A program made the translations under genes and the position numbers. A stretch of DNA of 14,662 bases, taken from the NCBI GenBank assembly GCA_017475845.1, contig JAFVEU010000054.1:1-14662 (forward strand), given 5' to 3'. Below are positions 6,382-14,219 of this stretch, in pieces (position 1 is the first letter of the stretch; each line of letters begins with the position of its first letter). A model generated the notes under the pieces. That model was not told the origin of the DNA. It ran no database searches and saw nothing but the letters and a program-made list of their open reading frames with translations. Source of the stretch: Lachnospiraceae bacterium. GTDB taxonomy: Bacteria; Bacillota; Clostridia; Lachnospirales; Lachnospiraceae.

Positions 6382-8586
6382 ATGGGTAAAAGCATTGAAA
6401 GAATAGGAGAAGTCATACTGGATCTAAGCGAGTACCGGGGAGACGACAGGTATTCGGAGGGAGCGGAGGAAGACAGACTTCTAGAGATAGTAAAAGAGCA
6501 TAAGGAATCGGAGTTCAACCGGCTCATCGCTGCGGAACAGCGCTGGAGCCTGCTTTACCACCTTTCACACATGAGGGGAAATATCGTGGATTTCTTTCCC
6601 TTTAAGAGGAACCAGAAGGTGCTGGAGATAGGTGCGGGCTGCGGAGCGATAACCTCCACCGTGGCAAAGAAGGCGGGGCATGTGACCTGCGTGGAATTAA
6701 GCTACAAGCGGAGCCTTATTAACGCATTCCGGAACCGGGACCATGACAATATCGATATCCGGGTGGGAAACTTCCAGGATATAGAGAAGAAGCTGGATAG
6801 GGATTACGATTACATACTTCTGATCGGTGTTCTGGAATACGCCCCCTCATATATAGACGCAAAGGATCCCTTTAACGAGATCCTGACCCGTCTTGCCCAT
6901 CATCTCGGACAGGGCGGCCAGATACTCATAGCCATCGAGAACAAATACGGCATGAAGTATTTCGCCGGCTGCAGGGAAGATCACACCGGACGTTACTATG
7001 ACAATATCGAGGGCTATACCCACGGAGGCGGAGTCTGCACCTTTTCAAGGAACAGGCTTATCCGCATAGCCCACAAGGCGGGATACGAGTATAAATTCTT
7101 TTATCCCTATCCCGATTATAAGCTTCCGGTCACCGTATATTCCGACGACAGGCTCCCGGTGAAGGGAGAGTTTAACGAGAATGAGAGAAACTTTGACGGG
7201 GAGAGGATCACTCTTTTTGACGAGAGCTCGGCCTTTGATGAAGCGCTGAGGGACGGTTATTTCCCCTTCTTTTCCAATTCCTTCCTGATGGTGCTGCAAA
7301 AGGAGAACAGGCTTGAGAGCATGATGGAACGCTATCCCGTCTATTCCAAGCATTCCACGGAGCGGGATCCCCAGTATCAGATAAGGACCGATATAACTGT
7401 GGACGGAAATCATAAGACCGTAGTGGAAAAGACTCCCTTTACTAGGGAGGCGGTGCCCCATCTCCTAAGGATGGCCGAGGCTTATGAGGGGATAAAGGAG
7501 GAGTTTAGGAGTACCAGCTTCAGACCCTGCCCTGTAAAGAAGGTATATGATCCCTACGGGGAGCTTCTCTGCCTGGAATTTGACTATATCGACGGGCGGA
7601 GCATGGACGAGGAGCTTAAACGGCTGCTCATCGCCGGCAGGGGAGAAGAATGCGTCAGGGCTGTGGTGAATTTCTCACAGACCATGAGAAAGACCGCCGT
7701 AAGGGATTTCTGGGCCACCAGGGAATTCGCCGAGGTCTTCGGTGTCACCTCCCTTCCCGGGGAGCTTAAGAGCATGGAGATCACGGATGTGGATATGGTT
7801 TTTTCAAACCTTATCTTCCTAAACGGCTGGAACATAATAGATTACGAATGGTCCTTTGAATTCCCCATTCCCGTGGATTTCGTGATATTCAGGGCCATAA
7901 GCTATTTCCTCTCATCCTTTGGGGTGAATGAGCCCGAGGATTTTAACGGCATTTACCAGAAGGTTGGGATAGACGCGGATCTGATAGGTATCTTTTACGA
8001 GATGGAGCAGGCCTTCCAGCGGCATATCGCAGGGCGGCATATCTCCCTTGCGGGGATGTACTCCCTCTTTGGCGGGAACAATATACAGTTAGAGGAAACC
8101 CTTATCAAATCAAGGCTCCTGAAACGCCCCGAAAGACCCAGGATCTATTTTGACAGGGGGCTTGGCTGGCATCAGGAGGACTCCGTCATAATCAACGCTG
8201 AGAGGGATTATGAGGACAGGATCATGTTCGATATGCTGATCCCGGAAGACTGTACGTCCATAAGGATAGATCCTGCGGATTATAAGTGTTTTGTAAGGGT
8301 GGAAAAGCTGACTCTTAACGGGGAAGCGGTGAAGGAGTGCCTGATAAACGGTACCGGCATCACCGGGAACGTGATCATCTATGATACGGAGGATTCCCAG
8401 CTGATACTTGAGGATGTGATCCCCCAGACAAGGCTCCATATGGAATATCACATAAGCACCCTGGATGAGAGATTCTTCGGACCCCTGGCCTTCGAATTCG
8501 CCATGCCCATAGACAATAAGGGTTCAGGCTTCAAGCATCTCTTAAAGGGCAGCAGACCGGAATTCATTTCCATGGTCTTAAGCTGA
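6382..8586 (+). CDS. Methyltransferase / kinase-like / beta-domain fusion, candidate chain-terminating enzyme
   Basis: A 734-residue three-part cytoplasmic protein. Part 1 (about 50-310) is a class I SAM-dependent methyltransferase: VLEIGAGCGAIT (80-91, SAM loop), Glu105 at the end of the second strand, YDYILLIGVLEY (142-153), and GGQILIAIENKYG (178-190). Part 2 (about 320-545) looks like a small-molecule or sugar kinase fold: candidate ATP lysine Lys350 in VVEK, DVDMVFSN with Asp471 and Asn476 spaced as in HxDxxxxN, and NIIDYEW with Asp487 in the metal-binding position. Part 3 (about 585-700) is beta-rich (IRIDPADYKCFVRVEKLTLNG). This order (methyltransferase then kinase) is that of WbdD, which caps E. 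coli O8/O9a chains. It sits 41 bp after a Wzt with a C-terminal recognition domain. The methyltransferase call is firm, the kinase call moderate, and the capping role is inference. Confidence 0.78.
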   Translation: MGKSIERIGEVILDLSEYRGDDRYSEGAEEDRLLEIVKEHKESEFNRLIAAEQRWSLLYHLSHMRGNIVDFFPFKRNQKVLEIGAGCGAITSTVAKKAGHVTCVELSYKRSLINAFRNRDHDNIDIRVGNFQDIEKKLDRDYDYILLIGVLEYAPSYIDAKDPFNEILTRLAHHLGQGGQILIAIENKYGMKYFAGCREDHTGRYYDNIEGYTHGGGVCTFSRNRLIRIAHKAGYEYKFFYPYPDYKLPVTVYSDDRLPVKGEFNENERNFDGERITLFDESSAFDEALRDGYFPFFSNSFLMVLQKENRLESMMERYPVYSKHSTERDPQYQIRTDITVDGNHKTVVEKTPFTREAVPHLLRMAEAYEGIKEEFRSTSFRPCPVKKVYDPYGELLCLEFDYIDGRSMDEELKRLLIAGRGEECVRAVVNFSQTMRKTAVRDFWATREFAEVFGVTSLPGELKSMEITDVDMVFSNLIFLNGWNIIDYEWSFEFPIPVDFVIFRAISYFLSSFGVNEPEDFNGIYQKVGIDADLIGIFYEMEQAFQRHIAGRHISLAGMYSLFGGNNIQLEETLIKSRLLKRPERPRIYFDRGLGWHQEDSVIINAERDYEDRIMFDMLIPEDCTSIRIDPADYKCFVRVEKLTLNGEAVKECLINGTGITGNVIIYDTEDSQLILEDVIPQTRLHMEYHISTLDERFFGPLAFEFAMPIDNKGSGFKHLLKGSRPEFISMVLS

Positions 8587-8588
8587 AG

Positions 8589-10400
8589 ATGACAAGGGAA
8601 GAATATATAAGAATTTCAGAGGAGTACAGAGACCCGTATCAGGCATGGATCAGGGAAAAGGAGATAAGGCGGGAGCCGGAAGAGCTCATTATCACCGGGG
8701 GTTACAGTCTTTTTACCTGCAGCGGCTGCGTAACTGACCCTGGCCTCATGTCTGCATTAAGGGAATACGGAGCCTTTGAAGGGGGCTTTGATTTTATATA
8801 TACGGACGAAGACGAAAGAGAGAGTGACGGAAGGCGCCATGATCCCTTTTTTAAGCCGGACTATTCCCCGGATACCTTAGAGAGCTTTTACTATCCCGGA
8901 GGGCTGACCATTGTGTCCGATCATCTTTCGGAGATGGTATCGGGAGAGGACAGATACGAAAAAGGCTCCCTTGAATTTTTAAGGGAATGCGGACTTAGGG
9001 CCGGAAAGCCCCTGCATATCCCGGAGGTTCTCTGTCATGCCTTAGAGCATAAGGACTATACTTATCCCGGAGGAGAGACCCGAACCGGCGGAGCGCCGGC
9101 AGATGCCGGGATTTCCGCAGTGATACTGTCAAAGGATCATCCCGCTGTCTTAAAAACCTGTGTGGAAGGGCTTATGAAAGCCTCGGCTGCGGAAGGGATA
9201 AGGACAGAGTGCATAGTCATCGATAACGGCAGCAGTGCGGAAAACACGGAGAGCTACAGGGAGCTGTCGGAAGTATTTAAGTTTACCTACGTGAGGGAGG
9301 AGAGGGAATTCATCTATTCCGCTCTTTGCAACAGGGGAGCGGAGCTCACACATTTTCCTTTTCTCCTTTTCCTGAATGACGATATAGAAGTGCCGGAAGG
9401 AAGGGCTTTTCTTTCAAAAATGGTAAGGGAGGCCGCAAAAAGGACCACCGGAGCAGTGGGCGTAAAGCTTCTCTATCCCGGAGGAAAAAAGATACAGCAC
9501 TGCGGCATCACCCTTTTAAGGAGCGGTGCAAGCCATAAGCTTGCGGGCTATGAGGATGATAAGAGCTATTTCCGGGGAGTTAACCGGATAAAGAGAAACG
9601 TGCTTGCGGTTACAGGTGCCTGCCTGATGACAGAGCGGCGGAAATTTGAGGAGGCAGGAGGCTTTGACGAAAGCTTCGCCGTTTCCTATACGGACGTGCA
9701 GCTCTGCAGCGCCCTCATGGAAAAGGGCTATTATAATGTCTGCCTGAACGACATATACCTTATCCATCATGAGAGCCTGTCCCGGCAGGCGGACGCCGGA
9801 GACCGGATAAAATACTTAAGGCTTAAGGAAGAGAGGGAGCGCTGGTATGAAAGGTACGGCGGTCTCTTTAAGAAGGGGGATCCCTGGTACAGCGTGAACC
9901 TTACGGAAACAGGCCTGGACTACAGCGTGAACATGCCATCCGCCGGGGACAGGGCGCCCTTTTACCGGAGTCTCCCCGGGGAAGGGGGCAATGAACCCGG
10001 GGTACAGGGCTGCAGGGTGAAGGATGATCCCGGGGGAAAGAAGGTCTTATGGAGCCTTGACTATTTCGGGAAGAGATCATCCGATGCCCAGGGAAACGAG
10101 GATTTCCTTGAGATAATCGGCTGGGCCTTTGTAAAGGGGGAACCGGGGTATCTATATGACGTTTCCGTATCTTTAAAGGACGGCGAAAGGGAATATCTCT
10201 TTAAGGCCGGGAGGACCGTGAGGGAGGATGTGCCGGAAGTCTTTCCCGGGGAAAAGGATCTTATGCTTTCCGGTTTTTCCGTAAAGATAAGCTCCGGCTG
10301 CTTTGAGCACGACATAAGTAAAGAGAGTGTGGCGATAGTACTTACGAAAAAGGGTGTTTTCGGAAGGATAAAGGGATATATAAAAAAGTATGAGCCTTGA
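8589..10400 (+). CDS. GT2 glycosyltransferase with an incomplete first catalytic domain
   Basis: A 603-residue glycosyltransferase. Residues about 173-430 form a full GT-A fold GT2 domain: ISAVILSKDH, CIVIDNGSS (208-216), FLNDDIEVPEG (261-271, with Asp264/Asp265 as metal site), VLAVTGACLM, GGFDESFAVSYTDVQLC (357-373) and HHES (393-396). This is the style of rhamnan/polysaccharide synthases. Residues about 60-155 look like the back half of a second GT2 domain (FDFIYTDEDE at 67-76, DPFFKPDYSPDTL at 85-97), but the front half with the nucleotide-binding strands is missing. A C-terminal region (about 485-603) has FLEIIGWAF and a later RxDV plus SGFSV pattern that I cannot assign. The gene starts 2 nt after the methyltransferase fusion stop with no clear ribosome site. 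Sugar and linkage are unknown. Confidence 0.85.
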   Translation: MTREEYIRISEEYRDPYQAWIREKEIRREPEELIITGGYSLFTCSGCVTDPGLMSALREYGAFEGGFDFIYTDEDERESDGRRHDPFFKPDYSPDTLESFYYPGGLTIVSDHLSEMVSGEDRYEKGSLEFLRECGLRAGKPLHIPEVLCHALEHKDYTYPGGETRTGGAPADAGISAVILSKDHPAVLKTCVEGLMKASAAEGIRTECIVIDNGSSAENTESYRELSEVFKFTYVREEREFIYSALCNRGAELTHFPFLLFLNDDIEVPEGRAFLSKMVREAAKRTTGAVGVKLLYPGGKKIQHCGITLLRSGASHKLAGYEDDKSYFRGVNRIKRNVLAVTGACLMTERRKFEEAGGFDESFAVSYTDVQLCSALMEKGYYNVCLNDIYLIHHESLSRQADAGDRIKYLRLKEERERWYERYGGLFKKGDPWYSVNLTETGLDYSVNMPSAGDRAPFYRSLPGEGGNEPGVQGCRVKDDPGGKKVLWSLDYFGKRSSDAQGNEDFLEIIGWAFVKGEPGYLYDVSVSLKDGEREYLFKAGRTVREDVPEVFPGEKDLMLSGFSVKISSGCFEHDISKESVAIVLTKKGVFGRIKGYIKKYEP

Positions 10401-12414
10401 ATCATATTATAAGGACCTGTATGAACAGGAAAAACTTAAGAATGAGCGCCTTACGGAGGAGCTTGTCAGGGTGGAAGCGGACAATTCCGAGATGAAGGAA
10501 AAGCTTGACACCCTTAAGAACAGCAAGCTTTTTAAGCTTATCAAGCCCTTCCGGAACGTCTACGCAAGGGGCGTTGCGGTGAAGGAGAGGATAAGGCGCC
10601 TCGGGAGCTTCAGCGAATTTGTGAGGAAGCTTAAGAGCAAGAGGATAGAGATGCAGGCCTACAAGCTCCACGGCACCATGAGCTTTCCCGATGAGGAACG
10701 GAGAAAGGAAGAGAGTCTTTATGTCTTTAAGGAAAGGCATGTGGTAAGTATCCTTGTGCCGGTCTTCAATACCCCGGAAAAATTCCTCCGGGAGATGATA
10801 GAGAGTGTCACGAACCAGACCTATTCCGGCTGGGAGCTCTGCATAGCTGACGGCTCCGATGCCGAACACGGATATGTGGCAGAGATCATAAAGGAATATT
10901 CGGAGAGTGATAAAAGGAGCAATGCAGCGGGGGAGAGCCGCATAAAATATAAGAAGCTGGAAAAGAACCTGGGGATCTCCGGAAACACCAATGTGTGCTT
11001 TGATCTGGCACAGGGTGATTATATCGGGCTTTTTGACCATGACGACGTGCTGCACCCCTCCGTCCTCTACCGCTATATGAGGGAGATAGAGGATACAGGC
11101 GCGGATTTCCTTTACTGTGACGAAGCCACCTTCAAGGGCAGCAGCATAAATAACATGATAACCATGCACTTCAAACCGGACTTCGCCATAGATAACTTAA
11201 GGGCCAATAACTATATCTGCCATTTCTCGGTATTTTCAAGGGAGCTTTCGGAAAAGGCGGGGCGCTTCAGAAGTGAATTTGACGGCAGCCAGGATCATGA
11301 CATGATACTCCGCCTCACTGCCGTTGCAAAGAAGATCCGCCACGTGCCGGGAGTCTACTATTACTGGAGGAGCCACCAGGGTTCCACCGCGGCGGATATC
11401 CATTCCAAGGACTATGCCATAGACGCGGCAAAAAGAGCAGTGGCTGACCATCTTACAGCCTGCGGGTTTAAGGACTTTGAGATAGAGAGCACCAGAGCCT
11501 TCGAGACCATTTTCCGTATCCGCTTCGCCCTTGTTTCCCGGCCGAAGGTCAGTATCATAATCCCCAATAAGGATCACGCCCCGGACTTAAAGCGCTGCTT
11601 TGAATCCATAGTGAACAGGAGCTCCTATGACAATTTCGAGATCCTGGTGGTGGAGAACGGAAGCAGCGAAAAGGAGACAGAGGAGCTTTACGAAACCATA
11701 GAAAAAGCGCCCTTTGCCCGGATCCTTAAATATGAGAGAGGAGAGGATGAGGGCTTTAATTTCTCGAAGCTAATAAACTTCGGAGCTAAGGCCGCAGAGG
11801 GAGAGATGCTCCTCTTACTTAATAACGATACGGAGGTTATCACCCGTAACTGGATAGAGAACCTCTTAATGTATGCCCAGAGGGAGGACGTGGGAGCTGT
11901 GGGCTGCAAGCTCTATTATGACGATAACAGCATACAGCACGCCGGCATAGTGCTGGGTCTCGGAGCCCACAGGACTGCGGGCCACACCCATTACAGGCTC
12001 CACCGGGACAATCTGGGATACATGGGAAGACTCTGCTACGCCCAGGATGTCACCGCAGTTACCGGCGCCTGTCGTATGGTAAAGAAAAGTGATTTTGAAA
12101 AGGCCTGGGGCTTTGACGAAGGCTTTGCGGTGGCACTTAATGATGTGGATTTCTGCCTGAAGCTAAGGCACCTGGGGCTCTTAAATGTGTTCACTCCCTT
12201 TTCGGAGCTCTTCCATTACGAAAGCAGATCCAGAGGAGACGACACAGACGGCTCCGACAGTGCTAGGGCTGAGCGTTATGATGGGGAGGCGGCACACTTC
12301 AGGGAAAAGTGGAAAGCGGATCTCATGGCGGGGGACCCTTACTACCACCCGAACTTCTCCCTTGACCACAGTAACTTCACCCTGAACGCCAGCCCTGCCC
12401 CCATGGTGCAGTAA
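10390..12414 (+). CDS. Tandem two-domain GT2 glycosyltransferase with N-terminal coiled coil
   Basis: A 674-residue protein, paralogous to the preceding gene. Residues about 5-47 are a Glu/Lys/Leu-rich coiled coil (KNERLTEELVRVEADNSEMK). The first GT2 domain (about 118-340) has VVSILVPVFNTP, CIADGSD, FDHDD (215-219, metal site), DFLYCDEATF, HFKPDFAIDNL and GSQDHDMILRL (299-309). The second (about 385-625) has KVSIIIPNKDH, LVVENGSS, LLLNNDTEV (475-483), VTAVTGACRM, GFDEGFAVALNDVDFCLKL (574-592) and a closing FHYES. Tandem GT2 proteins of this build can add two sugars or alternate linkages. The ATG overlaps the end of the previous gene by 11 nt and has AAGGGA about 13 nt upstream. Both active sites look intact. 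It is the last gene before the second promoter. Donor and acceptor are unknown; a rhamnosyl role is plausible from context only. Confidence 0.9.
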   Translation: MSLESYYKDLYEQEKLKNERLTEELVRVEADNSEMKEKLDTLKNSKLFKLIKPFRNVYARGVAVKERIRRLGSFSEFVRKLKSKRIEMQAYKLHGTMSFPDEERRKEESLYVFKERHVVSILVPVFNTPEKFLREMIESVTNQTYSGWELCIADGSDAEHGYVAEIIKEYSESDKRSNAAGESRIKYKKLEKNLGISGNTNVCFDLAQGDYIGLFDHDDVLHPSVLYRYMREIEDTGADFLYCDEATFKGSSINNMITMHFKPDFAIDNLRANNYICHFSVFSRELSEKAGRFRSEFDGSQDHDMILRLTAVAKKIRHVPGVYYYWRSHQGSTAADIHSKDYAIDAAKRAVADHLTACGFKDFEIESTRAFETIFRIRFALVSRPKVSIIIPNKDHAPDLKRCFESIVNRSSYDNFEILVVENGSSEKETEELYETIEKAPFARILKYERGEDEGFNFSKLINFGAKAAEGEMLLLLNNDTEVITRNWIENLLMYAQREDVGAVGCKLYYDDNSIQHAGIVLGLGAHRTAGHTHYRLHRDNLGYMGRLCYAQDVTAVTGACRMVKKSDFEKAWGFDEGFAVALNDVDFCLKLRHLGLLNVFTPFSELFHYESRSRGDDTDGSDSARAERYDGEAAHFREKWKADLMAGDPYYHPNFSLDHSNFTLNASPAPMVQ

Positions 12415-12423
12415 ATATAAATC

Positions 12424-12452
12424 TTCGTAAATGGCAGTGAATGTGGTATAAT
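12424..12452 (+). promoter_or_regulatory. Extended -10 promoter ahead of phosphoglucomutase
   Basis: TATAAT at 12447-12452 is preceded by TGG (12444-12446), giving the extended -10 form TGnTATAAT. The -35 position 17 bp upstream (TTCGTA, 12424-12429) is weak, as is common when TGn is present. Transcription would start near 12459, 30 nt before the ATG. The preceding gene ends at 12414 with no visible terminator, so read-through from the export operon is also likely. Confidence 0.68.
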
Positions 12453-12474
12453 ATTATTCAATGATTTTTAACTT

Positions 12475-12481
12475 AAGGAGG
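12475..12481 (+). promoter_or_regulatory. Strong ribosome binding site of phosphoglucomutase
   Basis: AAGGAGG at 12475-12481 is a near-perfect Shine-Dalgarno match, 7 nt from ATG 12489. It is one of the strongest in the window, in line with a highly expressed central enzyme, and fixes the start. Confidence 0.85.
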
Positions 12482-12488
12482 GATCCGG

Positions 12489-14219
12489 ATGGACGATTAC
12501 AGAAAGAATTATGAGTATTGGTTAAACGACCCTTATTTTGACGAAGATACCAAAAATGAACTGAAGGCCATCGCAGGTGACGAGACCGAGATCCAGGAGA
12601 GGTTCTATAAGGATCTGGAATTCGGCACCGGAGGCTTAAGGGGTATCATCGGAGCGGGAACCAACCGCATGAACATCTATACCGTAAGGCGTGCTACCCA
12701 GGGGCTGGCAAACTATATATTAAAGGAGGGCACGGGAAGCAAGGGCGTGGCCATTGCCTACGACTGCAGAAGGATGTCCCCCGAATTTGCGGACGTTGCG
12801 GCTCTCTGTCTTGCGGCCAACGGGATAAAGGCATATGTATTTGATTCTCTCCGGCCTACTCCCGAGCTTTCTTTCGCCATCAGATATTTAAAGTGCACCG
12901 CAGGTATCGTGGTCACAGCAAGTCACAATCCCCCTGAGTATAACGGATATAAGGCATACTGGGAGGACGGAGCACAGGTCACCTCCCCCAGGGATACGGA
13001 TATCGTAAAAGAGGTTGCGGCCATTAAGGACTTCAGCGAAGCGAAGACCATGGATATGGAGGAGGCTAAGAAAGCCGGCCTTTATAATGTCATAGGCAGT
13101 GATCTGGATGATGCGTATATAGCGGAGTTAAAGAAGCTTATCATCCATCCCGACATCATTAAGGAGATGTCAAAGGATATAAAGATCGTATATTCACCCT
13201 TCCACGGAACAGGAAATGTGCCCGTGAGACGGGTGCTTAAGGAGCTCGGATTCGAGAATGTATATGTGGTTCCCGAGCAGGAGCTGCCGGATCCGGACTT
13301 CACCACTCTGGATTATCCCAATCCGGAGGATCCCAAGGCCTTTACACTGGCGCTTAAGCTTGCAAAGGAAAAGGATGCGGACATCGTTATGGCAACGGAT
13401 CCCGATGCGGACAGGCTTGGGATCTATGCAAAGGATTCCGCCACCGGAGAATATGTACCCTTTACGGGAAATATGTCGGGAATACTGATCGCCGAATACC
13501 GCATGAGGGAACTGAAGGCTTTGGGAAAGCTTCCTTCAAACGGCGCAGTTATAAAGACCATAGTATCTTCAAACATGATAGATCCCATCGCTGCGGAGTA
13601 TGAGCAGAAGCTTATAGAGGTGCTTACGGGATTCAAGTATATCGGTGAGCAGATCAAGTGGTTTGAGGAGCAGAAGAGCTATGAATATGTCTTCGGCTAT
13701 GAAGAGTCCTACGGCTGTCTTGTAGGCACCCATGCCAGGGATAAGGACGCGGTGGATGCGGTGATGTGTCTCGCGGAAACTGCAGCCTGGTGCAAGAAGC
13801 AGGGCATTACCGTATGGGATCAGATGCTTGAGATCTATAAGAAATACGGATACTACCGCGAAGGAATACATACGGTTACCTTAAAGGGTATTGACGGAGC
13901 GAAGGAGATAAAGGGGATAATGGAGAGGATAAGGAATAATCCTCCTAAGGAATTCGCCGGTCTTGCCGTTAAGGAATTCAGGGATTACAAGGCTGATAAG
14001 GCCCTGAATATGGAGACCGGAGAGGAGAAGAAGACAGGACTTCCTTCCTCCGATGTACTCTATTTCGATCTGGACAACAACTCCTGGTGCTGCGTACGTC
14101 CTTCCGGAACGGAGCCCAAGATCAAGTTCTACATGGGAGTTAAGGGCACAAGCCTTGAGGATTCGGAAGCAAGGCTTGAGGAATTGAAGAAAGAGGTTAT
14201 CGCAAAGCTGGCTTCATGA
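12489..14219 (+). CDS. pgcA: Alpha-phosphoglucomutase (phosphohexomutase family)
   Basis: Interconverts glucose-6-phosphate and glucose-1-phosphate, the latter being the substrate of RmlA. The 576-residue protein has the length of the Bacillus PgcA-type enzyme. It shows FGTGGLRGIIGAGTNRMN (45-62), the active-site TASHNPPEYNGYK (143-155) with phosphoserine Ser145, the metal-binding loop DPDADR (304-309), the sugar-binding EESYG (405-409) and the phosphate-binding RPSGTEPKIKFY (537-548). All four signature loops are complete. It has its own promoter and a strong ribosome site. Its stop codon overlaps the next gene in an ATGA arrangement. The symbol follows the Bacillus name and is a family-level assignment; phosphomannomutase activity cannot be excluded from sequence alone. 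Confidence 0.93.
   Translation: MDDYRKNYEYWLNDPYFDEDTKNELKAIAGDETEIQERFYKDLEFGTGGLRGIIGAGTNRMNIYTVRRATQGLANYILKEGTGSKGVAIAYDCRRMSPEFADVAALCLAANGIKAYVFDSLRPTPELSFAIRYLKCTAGIVVTASHNPPEYNGYKAYWEDGAQVTSPRDTDIVKEVAAIKDFSEAKTMDMEEAKKAGLYNVIGSDLDDAYIAELKKLIIHPDIIKEMSKDIKIVYSPFHGTGNVPVRRVLKELGFENVYVVPEQELPDPDFTTLDYPNPEDPKAFTLALKLAKEKDADIVMATDPDADRLGIYAKDSATGEYVPFTGNMSGILIAEYRMRELKALGKLPSNGAVIKTIVSSNMIDPIAAEYEQKLIEVLTGFKYIGEQIKWFEEQKSYEYVFGYEESYGCLVGTHARDKDAVDAVMCLAETAAWCKKQGITVWDQMLEIYKKYGYYREGIHTVTLKGIDGAKEIKGIMERIRNNPPKEFAGLAVKEFRDYKADKALNMETGEEKKTGLPSSDVLYFDLDNNSWCCVRPSGTEPKIKFYMGVKGTSLEDSEARLEELKKEVIAKLAS

Noticed and set aside
6354..6384. TTGACG followed by TACATA as a promoter before the methyltransferase fusion gene
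   Set aside because: The spacer is only 15 bp, the -10 match is poor, and transcription would begin at or inside the gene.
10402..11169. Long open frame on the - strand opposite the tandem glycosyltransferase
   Set aside because: It is antisense to a well-supported GT2 domain and its translation shows no family pattern.
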